From: Sphingomonas sp. SRS2
GTDB taxonomy: Bacteria > Pseudomonadota > Alphaproteobacteria > Sphingomonadales > Sphingomonadaceae
DNA: 64,000 nucleotides
Assembly (NCBI RefSeq): GCF_000971055.1
Contig: NZ_LARW01000109.1
Coordinates: 57,171-121,170, forward strand
Direction: 5' to 3'
Positions 31,307 to 40,180 of this stretch are shown here, in pieces; positions within the stretch are counted from its first letter, which is position 1, and every line of letters starts with the position of its first letter. The notes beneath the pieces were generated by a model. The model ran no database searches and was not told where the DNA came from. It saw only the letters and a program-made list of their open reading frames with translations. The translations under genes were made by a program, and so were the position numbers.

Positions 31307-32171
31307 GCGCGTTTTCGCGCGCGAGCGGCCCGGCGCCATTCAGGTGCCGGGCGATCGCAAGGTGTCGGCCTTCACGCCTGCCAGCGTGATAGATCGCTGG
31401 AACGCTGATGCGGCAGGCGTCCGGGCGGTCGCCGCGGGGGACCATGTCATCACAATGTTCGACGTGATCGGCGAAGATTGGTGGACCGGTGGCGGGGTCA
31501 CCGCGAAGAAGGTCACATCGCAGCTTCGCGCCATCGGCGAGCGGCCGGTCGAGGTCCAGATCAATTCACTTGGCGGCGACATGTTCGAAGGGCTGGCGAT
31601 TTATAACGTCCTGCGCGAGCATCCGCAGCCAATCACGGTGAAGATCATGGGCATGGCGGCGTCCGCTGCCTCAATCATCGCGATGGCCGGCGACACGGTC
31701 CAGATCGGCGCGGCGTCCTTCCTGATGATCCATAATTGCTGGGTAGTGGCCGCTGGAAACCGTCACGAATTCCGTGAGGTCGCCGATTGGATGGAGCCGT
31801 TCGACCGCGCTATGTCGGACGTCTACGCCGCGCGGAGTGGTCAGAAGCAGACCGATATCGCGGCGTGGATGGATGCCGAATCCTATATGTCGGGGAGCCT
31901 CGCGATCGAGCGGGGCTTCGCCGACGAGTTACTCCCGGCCGATCAGATCACCGCCGACGATAACGCTCAGGCGGATGATCGCCGGGTGAACGATCTTCGC
32001 GCCATGGAGCTGATGCTCGTTTCCGGCGGGATGACGCGCAGCGATGCGCGCGCCCGCATATCCAAGATCAAGGGCACGCCGGGCGCTGCCCCTGAAAACG
32101 CCACGCCGGGCGCTGGCGATACCGAATGGCTCGGCGCTGCCGCCGCGCTCCTCAAGACACTACGCTCCTAG
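31287..32171 (+). CDS. Head maturation protease, ClpP/S14 type
   Basis: The protein has 294 residues from ATG 31287 (GGTGGGAAAG upstream). The ClpP-like core has VQINSLGGDMFEGLAIYN, the nucleophile serine in GMAASAASIIAMAGD, and the histidine in ASFLMIHNCW. It removes scaffolding segments during prohead maturation. A C-terminal extension (about residues 220-294) may act in scaffolding. Confidence 0.9.
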   Translation: MSRPSDRRVFARERPGAIQVPGDRKVSAFTPASVIDRWNADAAGVRAVAAGDHVITMFDVIGEDWWTGGGVTAKKVTSQLRAIGERPVEVQINSLGGDMFEGLAIYNVLREHPQPITVKIMGMAASAASIIAMAGDTVQIGAASFLMIHNCWVVAAGNRHEFREVADWMEPFDRAMSDVYAARSGQKQTDIAAWMDAESYMSGSLAIERGFADELLPADQITADDNAQADDRRVNDLRAMELMLVSGGMTRSDARARISKIKGTPGAAPENATPGAGDTEWLGAAAALLKTLRS

Positions 32172-32183
32172 AAAGGAAGCAGC

Positions 32184-33458
32184 ATGAAGACCGCAAATAT
32201 CCTCGCTCTCGCGGGGGCGACGGCGCTCGCCTCCGCTCCACGTGCCGTGATGGCTCGACCCCGCGCCGAAGTGCCGACCGACCCCAAGGCCCTTTTCGAG
32301 CAGCTCAACACGGCTGTTACCGCCATGCGTGAGAAGGTCGACGCCACGGGGCAGAAGGTCGATGCTCTCGATGTCGAGGCTCTCAACAAGATCAACGCAA
32401 CCGTCGGCGAGCTGCAGAAGGCGCTCAACGACTCGAACGAACAGATCGCCGCGTTGAAGCTCGGCGGACCCGGCGACGGCAAGATGTCCGCCAAAGACAA
32501 GGAGCATGTCGCCGCGTTCAACGACTTCACCCGGTCGGGCAAGATCGAGGCTCGGGGCGCAACCTTTTCCGATCCTGATGGCGGCTTCCTCACGCCGAAG
32601 CAGGTCGACACGTCGATCTCGCGCATCCTGGGCAAGACGGTGGCTATGCGCCGCATGTCGACCGTGATGTCGATCTCCGGCGACACCTATGTCAAGCACA
32701 AGGGTCTCGGCGGTGCTTCCTCGGGCTGGGTCGGTGAGGGCGACGCGCGCGGCGAGACGAACACGCCGCAGCTCGCCCGCCTCGAATTCGCAACCGGCGA
32801 ACTGTATGCGGAGCCTGCGGCAACGCAGAAGTTCCTCGACGACTCGGTCGCGGATGTCGAATCCTGGTATGCCGAAGAAGTCGGCATTGAGTTTGCCGAG
32901 AAGGAAGGCGCTGCGTTCGTGAGCGGCGACGGCATCAAGAAGCCGCGCGGCTTCCTGAGCTATGCACCAATCGCCAACGCCAACTATGCCTGGGGAAAGG
33001 TCGGTTTCGTCAAGAGCGGCCACGCTACGGCTTTTCCGGCCGCCGGTGCGGGCGTGAACCCGGCCGATTGCTTCATCGATCTGGTGCATGCGCTCAAGGC
33101 GGGATACCGACAGGAGGCGTCGTTCCTGATGAACGATCTCACCCTCGCCGAGGTGCGCAAGCTCAAGGACTCGGAAGGTCGCTGGATCTGGCAGCCGTCG
33201 TTGCAGGTCGACAAGCCTGAACTGCTCCTCGGCAAGGCGGTCGACACCGACGACAATATGCCCGACCTCGGCGCCGGGGCGTTCCCCGTTGCCTTCGCCG
33301 ACTTCAAGCGCGCTTATCTTATTGTCGAGCGGCTCGGCCTCCGCGTTCTCCGCAACCCTTATAAGACCAACGGCGTCGTGTTCTTCTACACGACCAAGCG
33401 GGTCGGCGGCGGAATTCAGAACTTCGAGGCGATGAAGCTTCTGAAAATCTCGGCGTAA
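32184..33458 (+). CDS. Major capsid protein, HK97 fold
   Basis: The 424-residue protein has an N-terminal 110-residue helical delta/scaffold-like region (coiled coil ALDVEALNKINATVGELQKA) followed by the HK97 shell: DPDGGFLTPKQVDTSISRIL, GWVGEGDARGETNTPQL, ELYAEPAATQKFLDD, and GDGIKKPRGFLSY. It resembles a signal peptide in its first 29 residues, which is odd for a capsid protein. It assembles the icosahedral head. Confidence 0.92.
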   Translation: MKTANILALAGATALASAPRAVMARPRAEVPTDPKALFEQLNTAVTAMREKVDATGQKVDALDVEALNKINATVGELQKALNDSNEQIAALKLGGPGDGKMSAKDKEHVAAFNDFTRSGKIEARGATFSDPDGGFLTPKQVDTSISRILGKTVAMRRMSTVMSISGDTYVKHKGLGGASSGWVGEGDARGETNTPQLARLEFATGELYAEPAATQKFLDDSVADVESWYAEEVGIEFAEKEGAAFVSGDGIKKPRGFLSYAPIANANYAWGKVGFVKSGHATAFPAAGAGVNPADCFIDLVHALKAGYRQEASFLMNDLTLAEVRKLKDSEGRWIWQPSLQVDKPELLLGKAVDTDDNMPDLGAGAFPVAFADFKRAYLIVERLGLRVLRNPYKTNGVVFFYTTKRVGGGIQNFEAMKLLKISA

Positions 33459-33464
33459 GCGCTT

Positions 33465-33490
33465 TGGAGCGGGCCTTCGGGTCCGCTCCA
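33465..33490 (+). terminator. UUCG hairpin after capsid gene
   Basis: An 11-bp stem TGGAGCGGGCC/GGTCCGCTCCA with a TTCG tetraloop starts 6 bp after the capsid stop. There is no T run, so it may be an attenuator or mRNA-stabilising element giving high capsid yield rather than a full terminator. Confidence 0.55.
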
Positions 33491-33561
33491 TCCACATTCG
33501 GCGATCCGTCCGAATGCCCAGGGATCGGCCGCAGTGCCGGATCCGATATCACAGGTGACAC

Positions 33562-33972
33562 ATGAAAGACCTTTACAGCCGTATCTCGGCGGATCGCGCG
33601 GTGTCGCCGGTCTCCGATGGCGACAATACCGCGCTCGTTTCGCAGATCATCGATCTGCAGGGCTATCATAGCCTTGTCTTCATCATCGCAGCGGGTTCGC
33701 TTGCCGATGCCGATGCCACGTTCGCCGTGCTCGTCGAGGATGGCGAAACGAACAATCTTGCCGATGCAGCCGCCGTTGCTGACGGCTTCCTGCGCGGGAC
33801 CGAGGCCGACGCCTCGTACACCTTCGCCGACGATAATGTCGTCAAGAAGATCGGCTATGTCGGCAACAAGCGTTACGTGCGCCTGACGATCACGCCGGCC
33901 AACAACGCCTCTGCGGCGCTGTTCAGCGCCGTCGCGATCAAGGGTGACGCCGAGCTGCAGCCGGCTGCGTAA
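33562..33972 (+). CDS. Putative capsid decoration/stabilisation protein
   Basis: The 136-residue beta-rich protein (MKDLYSRISADRAVSPVSDG...) lies directly after the major capsid gene and is bracketed by two hairpins, suggesting its own expression level. The repeated strand pattern (SLVFIIAAGSL, TFAVLVEDG, RYVRLTITPA) fits small head-surface proteins. Family inferred from position. Confidence 0.6.
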   Translation: MKDLYSRISADRAVSPVSDGDNTALVSQIIDLQGYHSLVFIIAAGSLADADATFAVLVEDGETNNLADAAAVADGFLRGTEADASYTFADDNVVKKIGYVGNKRYVRLTITPANNASAALFSAVAIKGDAELQPAA

Positions 33973-33976
33973 TCAG

Positions 33977-34006
33977 GGCCGGGCTTCGGCCCGGCCTTTC
34001 TTCTTT
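33977..34006 (+). terminator. Rho-independent terminator after decoration gene
   Basis: Stem GGCCGGGC/GCCCGGCC with TTCG loop (33977-33996) is followed by TTTCTTCTTT (33997-34006). It is a classic intrinsic terminator between the head and connector genes. Partial readthrough would be needed to express the tail genes unless another promoter exists. Confidence 0.8.
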
Positions 34007-34018
34007 CCGGAGACGACG

Positions 34019-34567
34019 ATGCTGATCACGCTCGATGAAGCTCGGCAGCAGCTCGGCTTTGAGGATGGCGAGAATGAGGACGACGATTTCGTCGGGGCGC
34101 TCATTGAGGCCGTCGCGCAGCATTTCGAAGGGTTTTACGGCATCGTCGCCGACCGGCGCGCGCGCGAGTTCGGGTTCGACCAGTTCGCCCGGCTGATGGT
34201 GATACCGTCGACGCCCGTCGACAGGGAGACCGTCGCAATAACCTATCTGGACGGCGCCGGCGCGGAGCAGGCGTTTGCCGATTTCCGCACCGCGCCGTTC
34301 GGCCGCTATCATGTCCGCTTGCTTCCCGCGATCGGCAAGGCTTGGCCGACGCCCGGTTGTGGTGATGGGGTGATCACGGTGGCGGCCACGGTGGGCTGGG
34401 CGACCGACGAGGATAGCAGCGAGGGCGTTCCCGCCGATCTCAAGGTCGCGGCGCGGATGATGCTCGCGCACTGGTACAATAACCGCGAGGCTTTCGGTGC
34501 TTCGCTGCAGGAAACGCCGGCAGGCGTCGACGCGCTGCTCGCGCCCTACAAGTTGGCGCGGGTCTGA
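34019..34567 (+). CDS. Head-tail connector, gp6-like
   Basis: The 182-residue protein from ATG 34019 (CCGGAGACG upstream) opens MLITLDEARQQLGFEDGEND-like, the hallmark of HK97 gp6-type connectors, and has DLKVAARMMLAHWYNNREAF near the C-terminus. It docks on the portal to form the neck. Confidence 0.85.
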   Translation: MLITLDEARQQLGFEDGENEDDDFVGALIEAVAQHFEGFYGIVADRRAREFGFDQFARLMVIPSTPVDRETVAITYLDGAGAEQAFADFRTAPFGRYHVRLLPAIGKAWPTPGCGDGVITVAATVGWATDEDSSEGVPADLKVAARMMLAHWYNNREAFGASLQETPAGVDALLAPYKLARV

Positions 34568-34887
34568 TGCAGGCCGGGAAGTATAATCGCCGGATCGCGA
34601 TATATCGGCCGGTCCCGGTTTCCGACGGCGTCGGCGGGCAGACAGAGGATTGGCGGCTTATCGGCCATCGGCGGGTGCGCGGCCGGCCGGTGGGCGGTTC
34701 GCAGAGCGATGTATCGGGGATGCTCGCCGATCAGCAAAGCTGGCGGATCGAGATGCGCAAAATGGATATCCGCACGGGATATCGCGTCGTCCTCGATGGC
34801 GCGCGTTACCGGGTGCGGTCGGCGGTGGATCCTGACGGTGGTCGTCGCGATCTGGTCGTGCTGATCGATATGGAGTTGCCGGAATGA
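34567..34887 (+). CDS. Head closure / head-tail adaptor protein
   Basis: The 106-residue protein (MQAGKYNRRIAIYRPVPVSD...) has the AGxxxxRIxIxRP opening and GYRVVLDGARYRVRSAVDPD pattern of SPP1 gp16-type adaptors. TGATG junction with the connector gene. It closes the head after packaging. Confidence 0.82.
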   Translation: MQAGKYNRRIAIYRPVPVSDGVGGQTEDWRLIGHRRVRGRPVGGSQSDVSGMLADQQSWRIEMRKMDIRTGYRVVLDGARYRVRSAVDPDGGRRDLVVLIDMELPE

Positions 34888-35363
34888 TCGGGGGAAAGTG
34901 GCTGGGCGTTCGCTCCACGCGACGCTTCCTCGCCAATATCGAGCCCGAGGCGCGGCGCGAGCTGAACGACGAGTTTCAGGCGATCGGCGATCGGCTGTTG
35001 GGCAATGCCCTGGCCGAGACGCCACGTCGCTATGGCGGCCTCGTGTCGGCGATCCAGAAGCGCGTGACGATCGGCGCCAGCCTGATCCTTCGTCTCGGTC
35101 TGCTGACCCGTCGGGCAAAGTCGGAATTCTTCTACGGCTATATTCTCGACCAGGGCCGACGCGCGGGCCGAGCGAACGCCGCGCGCGTGCGGAAAGACGG
35201 CACGGTCGAGCGCTATCTCGTCAATGTCGGGGCGATCGGCCGCAGCAAATATAATTTCGTGTTCGGCCGGCGCGCCGACTTCGATGCAAATGAGTTGCCG
35301 CGTCTGCGTTCGATCTTCGACCGGATCCTGCGACGCGCTTCGGCGGGAGTGGGCAATGACTGA
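34884..35363 (+). CDS. HK97 gp10-like tail-component protein
   Basis: The 159-residue protein opens with LGVRSTRRFLANIEPEARREL, followed by GDRLLGNALAETPRRYG and a basic C-terminus, the general HK97 gp10 pattern (tail-joining protein). ATGA-coupled upstream, and its end overlaps the tail terminator start by 8 bp. Confidence 0.7.
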   Translation: MIGGKWLGVRSTRRFLANIEPEARRELNDEFQAIGDRLLGNALAETPRRYGGLVSAIQKRVTIGASLILRLGLLTRRAKSEFFYGYILDQGRRAGRANAARVRKDGTVERYLVNVGAIGRSKYNFVFGRRADFDANELPRLRSIFDRILRRASAGVGND

Positions 35364-35769
35364 TCCTGCGTCGATCGACTATGCGACGGCCTTGCAAAAG
35401 GCGACCTATGACCGGCTTTGTGCGCTGATCCCCGGCGGCAAGCGAACAGTATTCCAGCATGTGCCGGAGAAGACGCCACCGCCGGTCGTCATCATCGGCG
35501 ACCTGCAGAGTGAGGCGCGCGGGGGAAAGGGCGACGTAGCCGACCGCTGGACGATGGTCGTGTTCGCGGTGACGATGGGGACGTCGCGGGCCGATAACTT
35601 TGCCTTGCAGACCAAGGTTCGTGCGGCGCTGGGCAACTGGAAGCCGGATGCAACCGACGATGTCTTCTTCGGGCGGTTCGACTGGCCGGCGACGGATACG
35701 AACCCGGTCCTGAAAGACAACATCTATTACGGCACGATCACGCTGAGCTCCACGACCGAGCCGGCCTGA
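35356..35769 (+). CDS. Tail terminator, DUF3168-like
   Basis: The 137-residue protein has DYATALQKATYDRLCALIPG at the start, VFQHVPEKTPPPVVIIGD, and a closing NIYYGTITLSSTTEPA strand. This fits DUF3168-type proteins that cap the tail tube. It is the last neck gene before the tail-tube gene. Confidence 0.8.
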   Translation: MTDPASIDYATALQKATYDRLCALIPGGKRTVFQHVPEKTPPPVVIIGDLQSEARGGKGDVADRWTMVVFAVTMGTSRADNFALQTKVRAALGNWKPDATDDVFFGRFDWPATDTNPVLKDNIYYGTITLSSTTEPA

Positions 35770-35827
35770 CCGCATCTGAAATTCGATGGAATGACGCCCG
35801 CGACGGTCGCGGGTGATGGAGGTGACT

Positions 35828-36259
35828 ATGCCTTATTTGGACGCAGACGAATACCGCCTGTGGGTCGGCAACGGGGCCGGCCCCGAGGTCTTCTATGAGG
35901 TGCAGGGCCAGAAGGGCCTGCGCTATCGCAAGTCGCGCGGGAAGGTGGACCAGACGGTCAAGAGTGATGATTATGAGGCGGCGCGACCCGGTCTGGGCTC
36001 CCTGGCGCTGTCGGTCGACCTGTCGCCGAAGCTGCCCGACGCGAACGGGTACAGCCGGCTTGAGACCGCCCATGGCGCCAAGACGTTGCTGAATCTGCAG
36101 ATCCGCAAGGGCGGCGACACCGGGACGGCCGACGATGCGGTCTTCGCGGTCGCCGCCTATGTGCAGGAGATCGGCCCGAACCTCGATCCGAAGACGGATG
36201 CGTCGGACAGCATCGTGTTCATGCCGAGCGGCGCGCCGACGATCGACGAGCTGGCGTGA
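35828..36259 (+). CDS. Major tail (tube) protein
   Basis: The 143-residue protein from ATG 35828, behind a strong GGAGGTGA, starts MPYLDADEYRLWVGNGAGPE. It is beta-rich with a SDDYEAARPGLGSLALSVDL stretch. Its place between tail terminator and chaperone genes identifies the tube protein. A separate ribosome site suggests high expression. Confidence 0.8.
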   Translation: MPYLDADEYRLWVGNGAGPEVFYEVQGQKGLRYRKSRGKVDQTVKSDDYEAARPGLGSLALSVDLSPKLPDANGYSRLETAHGAKTLLNLQIRKGGDTGTADDAVFAVAAYVQEIGPNLDPKTDASDSIVFMPSGAPTIDELA

Positions 36260-36684
36260 TGAGCGCGAACGAGATCCGGGGCGAGCAGGCAATCCTGCTC
36301 GATGGAATCACCCATGTGATGCGGCCGAGCTGGGCGGCGTTGCAGGCGATCGAGGACGCGACAGGGATGTCGATCGTCGAACTCGGCGCTCGCGCCGAGA
36401 TGGGGCGGCTGCGCGGCCTGCAGATTGCGGTGGTCGTCACCGAATGCATCAAGGCGGATCTGCGTCATCACGGCAAAAGCCGCGAGGCCGACGCCTGGGA
36501 TGTCAACGTAGTGGCTGCCAAGCTGATGGAGGCGGACGGCGGTCTCGTCGCCGCGATCAAGCAGCTACCGCCATTCCTGCGCGATGCGGTGACCGGTAGG
36601 TATACCGCCAAGGGGGAAGCCAAGGCGGCGGTCGGGGATCCGGCGGGCGAAAGCCCGACGACCGGCACCCCCGCCGCCGCCTGA
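36259..36684 (+). CDS. Tail assembly chaperone, GTA gp10-like
   Basis: The 141-residue protein (MSANEIRGEQAILLDGITHV...) has the NxxRGE start and AALQAIEDATGMSIVEL helix of the gp10-type chaperones found in siphophages and gene transfer agents. It coats the tape measure during tail assembly. TGATG at both ends. Confidence 0.78.
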   Translation: MSANEIRGEQAILLDGITHVMRPSWAALQAIEDATGMSIVELGARAEMGRLRGLQIAVVVTECIKADLRHHGKSREADAWDVNVVAAKLMEADGGLVAAIKQLPPFLRDAVTGRYTAKGEAKAAVGDPAGESPTTGTPAAA

Positions 36685-36809
36685 TGGGCATCGCGATCCT
36701 CGACCTGCACTGGTCGGCGGATCAGTTCTGGAACAGCACACCGCACGAGTTTTTCAGCGCCGTGGAAATCGGCGAGGATCGCGCGGCGCAGCGTGGGAAC
36801 GAAGACTGA
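36684..36809 (+). CDS. Small tail assembly chaperone (TAC_6-like)
   Basis: The 41-residue protein (MGIAILDLHWSADQFWNSTP...) has the W...P.EFF pattern of the second chaperone that follows GTA gp10-type genes. TGATG couples it to the chaperone upstream and to the tape measure downstream. In many siphophages this pair is linked by frameshifting; here it is a separate cistron. Confidence 0.7.
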   Translation: MGIAILDLHWSADQFWNSTPHEFFSAVEIGEDRAAQRGNED

Positions 36810-38512
36810 TGGCCGAGATCGACAAGGGGCTGGTCCTCCGTCTCGAAGCGACGACGCTGCTGCTTACGAAGCAGTTGCGTGAGGCGTCGACCGAGGTCGA
36901 GGGGTTCGCCAACCGGTCGAACCGCGCGATCACGACGTCGTCGGCGCAACAGCAAAATGCGGTCAAGAATCTTGGCTTCCAGTTCAACGATTTCCTCGTG
37001 CAGGTGCAGGGCGGCACGCCGATCCTGCGGGCCTTTTCGCAGCAGAGCGGGCAGGCCGCGGGCGCCTTGGCCGACATGGGAGGCAAAGCCGGCGCCACCG
37101 GGCGGTTCTTCTCGGGTATCCTCGGCGGCGGTATCCTCACCGTCACGACGCTGCTAGCCTCCTACCTGCTGTCGATGGGCGAGGCCAACGAAGCCCTCGA
37201 CCTCGCCAAGGTCGGATCGACCGGGCTTGCCGATGCGCAATCCGCGCTCGGCGACATGTTCGACCTGACGTCCGGCAAGCTCAAGACGCAGAACGAGCTG
37301 CTCCGCGCCAACGCTCAGCTGACCTCCCTCAATCTGCGATCAGAGGCCGGCGCGGCGAAGGCGTCGTCGGGGAAGGCGTTCGGCAATGCGGGCGAGATCT
37401 CGGCATTGCCCTTTTTCTACAAGCCCGGCTCCAATGCCGATCAGTTCGCAGTGGTCGACGCTTTCCAGAAGGGCCGGATGTCCGCGCGCGATGCGCTCAA
37501 GCAGCTGGGCTCGCTCGGCGACAACGGCTTGAAGGTCAGCAACCGTGAGTTGCAGCAGGCCATCATCGACAGTCTGGCCGCGTCTGAAAAAGAGAAAATC
37601 GCCGATCTTATCGACCAGTCGCTCGATAGCGGGACATTGGCGGGGGGGGTTCGGCGGCCGGATTCCAAGAGGGGTAGAAAGGGCCGCACGTTCAGCGAGG
37701 ATGATCGCTTTTATCAGTCGCTCGGGTTCAAGGATGCTGCCGATTTCAATGCTTCTGTCGCAAAATCGGCGAAGAGCATGGAGGAGACGCTCGCGAATAC
37801 GATGCAGACCCTCGATCCGTTTCCTGCGGTAAGTGGCGGCTCGGACGCTTTCGAAAAGAGCATCGGCAAATCGATCGCAGGCGTCACCCAAGAGGTGCTG
37901 TCACTGAACGTCGCGCTCCAAGATGTCAGCACGCCGATGATGGACTTGCTCCAACAAATTCAGCGGGAAGGCGAGAACGCTGAGATGGTGTTGAACGGGA
38001 TCGCAGCGGACGCGCTTGAGGGGCTGGGCGATGGCATCGCAGACGCGATCACCGATGCGAAATCGCTCGGCGAAGCATTCAGTAACGTAGCTGATCAGAT
38101 CATCGCCGACCTGATCCGGATAGCGGTCCGTCAGGCGATCGTCGCCCCGTTGGCCGGGCTGCTCGGCTTGGGTGGTGGTGGCGGTGGCGTGCTGGCGGGG
38201 TTGCTTGGCTTCGCGGACGGCGGCGATCCCCCTGTGGGGACGCCGTTTATTGTCGGCGAGCGTGGCCCGGAAATCATGATGACCAAGTCGCCTACGACGG
38301 TAATCCCGAACCATCAGATCGGCGGCTTTGGTCGCGGCGGAACGACCATCTCGGTCGCGGTCGACGCTCGCGGTGCGACCGATCCGGCGATGGTGAAGGA
38401 CGCGGCGGAGCGCGCCGTTCTTTCGGCCGCCCCTGCGTTGATTGCCGCCGCGCAGGGAAAGACCATGGCGGGGCTGCATCGGCGATCGCTTCCGTCGGGA
38501 GCAGGCGGATGA
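36809..38512 (+). CDS. Tape measure protein
   Basis: The 567-residue protein has an N-terminal helical region, a hydrophobic segment near residues 100-125 (FFSGILGGGILTVTTLLASYL), long helices, a glycine-rich stretch GLLGLGGGGGGVLAG, and the typical end FADGGDPPVGTPFIVGERGP followed by VIPNHQ. It sets tail length. At 567 residues it is short for a siphophage, implying a short flexible tail. Confidence 0.88.
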   Translation: MAEIDKGLVLRLEATTLLLTKQLREASTEVEGFANRSNRAITTSSAQQQNAVKNLGFQFNDFLVQVQGGTPILRAFSQQSGQAAGALADMGGKAGATGRFFSGILGGGILTVTTLLASYLLSMGEANEALDLAKVGSTGLADAQSALGDMFDLTSGKLKTQNELLRANAQLTSLNLRSEAGAAKASSGKAFGNAGEISALPFFYKPGSNADQFAVVDAFQKGRMSARDALKQLGSLGDNGLKVSNRELQQAIIDSLAASEKEKIADLIDQSLDSGTLAGGVRRPDSKRGRKGRTFSEDDRFYQSLGFKDAADFNASVAKSAKSMEETLANTMQTLDPFPAVSGGSDAFEKSIGKSIAGVTQEVLSLNVALQDVSTPMMDLLQQIQREGENAEMVLNGIAADALEGLGDGIADAITDAKSLGEAFSNVADQIIADLIRIAVRQAIVAPLAGLLGLGGGGGGVLAGLLGFADGGDPPVGTPFIVGERGPEIMMTKSPTTVIPNHQIGGFGRGGTTISVAVDARGATDPAMVKDAAERAVLSAAPALIAAAQGKTMAGLHRRSLPSGAGG

Positions 38513-39105
38513 CGACGATCAGCTTTCCAACCCAGCCCGGCATCGCCGAGATCCGCTGGACGCCGCCTGCCAAGACACAGGTCAACATGTCCGAGTGGAG
38601 CGACCGTCGGCGGATCACGAAATTCACCCATGCGCGGTGGAAAGCATCGATCGCCTTGCCGTCCATCGTCGGCGAGGCCGACTTCCTGGAATGGCGCGCC
38701 TTCCTGCTCGCCTGCGAGGGCCGCGCGAATAGTTTCCGAATCGTTGCCGTCGAGAATTCCCAGAATGCCCAGGCTGCGGTGCGGGTCAACGGCGGCGGGC
38801 AGACGGGGCTTGCCCTGGTCACCGATGGCTGGGCCGGCGCAGGCGCCGCTTTGAAGAAGGGACAGCTCATCACCGTGAACGACCAGTTGATCGGGATCTC
38901 CGCCGACGTGGCGATCGGCGGGGGCGGCAGCGCGACGCTGCCGCTGAGTCGCCGCCTGCGCATCAGCCCCGCCGATAACACGCTGGTCGAGGTGCGCCTG
39001 CCGACGGCGCTGATGGCGATGGACGACGACGATCTGCCTTATGCCGTCTCGCCGGCGCAGCTCTACGGCGTTTCCTTCGCGTGTTCCGAGGTGTTCGACG
39101 GATGA
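38509..39105 (+). CDS. Tail protein, probable distal tail component
   Basis: The 198-residue beta-rich protein (MTTISFPTQPGIAEIRWTPP...) sits just after the tape measure, where the distal tail protein or GTA gp12-like gene is expected. ATGA-coupled. Family not certain. Confidence 0.6.
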   Translation: MTTISFPTQPGIAEIRWTPPAKTQVNMSEWSDRRRITKFTHARWKASIALPSIVGEADFLEWRAFLLACEGRANSFRIVAVENSQNAQAAVRVNGGGQTGLALVTDGWAGAGAALKKGQLITVNDQLIGISADVAIGGGGSATLPLSRRLRISPADNTLVEVRLPTALMAMDDDDLPYAVSPAQLYGVSFACSEVFDG

Positions 39106-39761
39106 GCACCCGCCCCGACGCTACCGCCCAGGCGGAACTGAACCAGTCGGTGAACGAGCCGGGCTATTGCGCTTTCCTCGATCTCGATGGCGATCCGCTG
39201 CGCGTCACGACGGCGCCCTATAGCATGACGTTCGCCGGGACCGGCGATACGCAGCTCGATGGGCACACGTTCGATGCGCAGGACGGCCTGCTAATGCGGG
39301 TTGCGCCAGTCGAGATGAAGGAGGGCGGTGGGTCCACCGTCACGGTCACCATGTCGGGGCTGATGGGGATCGACAGCGATACGCTCAACATCATCGGCGA
39401 TAAATCGAAATGGCAGGGCCGCGAAGTCGTGCTGTGGGCGATGATGCTCGATCCCTACGGCGACCGCATCGGCAACATCTGGTCCTATTATCGCGGCTAT
39501 ATGACGGTCCCAAGGATCGTCGGCGATCGCAGCGAACAGACGATCGTGATGACGATCGAAAGCTGGCTCAATTTCATGTCGCAGCCCAGCGGCCGGACAT
39601 GGCTCGCGCAGAAGCGTTACGATGCAGGCGACATGAGCGCCGAGGCTTCCATCGCGATCGCGAATGGAACGAAGGGCAACGCGCTCGGTCCTTCGGCACC
39701 CTATCTCGACTGGTCAAAGGGGTTCGCCGGCGCGCTGGATTATGCACGGGCGATCACATGA
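39102..39761 (+). CDS. DUF2163-like minor tail protein
   Basis: The protein has 219 residues. FLDLDGDPLRVTTAPYSMTF near residue 25, KWQGREVVLWAMML and YYRGYMTVPRIV place it in the DUF2163/GTA gp13-like group. It has a C-terminal part related to phage tail hub proteins. Order before the peptidase gene matches gene transfer agents. Confidence 0.65.
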   Translation: MSTRPDATAQAELNQSVNEPGYCAFLDLDGDPLRVTTAPYSMTFAGTGDTQLDGHTFDAQDGLLMRVAPVEMKEGGGSTVTVTMSGLMGIDSDTLNIIGDKSKWQGREVVLWAMMLDPYGDRIGNIWSYYRGYMTVPRIVGDRSEQTIVMTIESWLNFMSQPSGRTWLAQKRYDAGDMSAEASIAIANGTKGNALGPSAPYLDWSKGFAGALDYARAIT

Positions 39762-40180
39762 CGCGGCATCATGACTGGGAAACGCGCCTCGGAGCCTATC
39801 TCCGGGAGTGCCGGGACGTGCCGTTCGCCTGGGGCAAGCATGACTGCTGCACCTTTGTCGGCGGCGCGGTGCTGGCGATGACCGGGGTCGATCATATCGC
39901 AGCTTTCCGCGGCCATTATCGCACGGCGCGTGGCGCGGCGCGTGCGCTGCGACGGTTCGGCCGAGGAACGCTGGTGAAAACCGTCACGTCCAAGGCGAAG
40001 CCGATCAAGGTGGCGCTCGCGCAGCGCGGTGATGTGGTGCTGGTCGACGACGGCCAGGGCGGCGAAGCCGTCGCGATCGTGCTCGGTGCTTTCGCTGTCG
40101 GTGTAGGCGCACATGGCGATCAGGAGGGGCTTATCAAGATCGAGCGCGCGGCGTGGCGCCGTGCCTGGCGGGTGAACTGA
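39758..40180 (+). CDS. NlpC/P60-like tail peptidase (DUF6950 type)
   Basis: The 140-residue protein has FAWGKHDCCTFVGGAVLAMT with the candidate nucleophile Cys near residue 27, then QRGDVVLVDDGQGGEAVAIV and GLIKIERAAWRRAWRV. Such tail peptidases degrade or bind peptidoglycan during DNA entry. Coupled on both sides by ATGA/TGATG. Confidence 0.75.
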   Translation: MTRHHDWETRLGAYLRECRDVPFAWGKHDCCTFVGGAVLAMTGVDHIAAFRGHYRTARGAARALRRFGRGTLVKTVTSKAKPIKVALAQRGDVVLVDDGQGGEAVAIVLGAFAVGVGAHGDQEGLIKIERAAWRRAWRVN

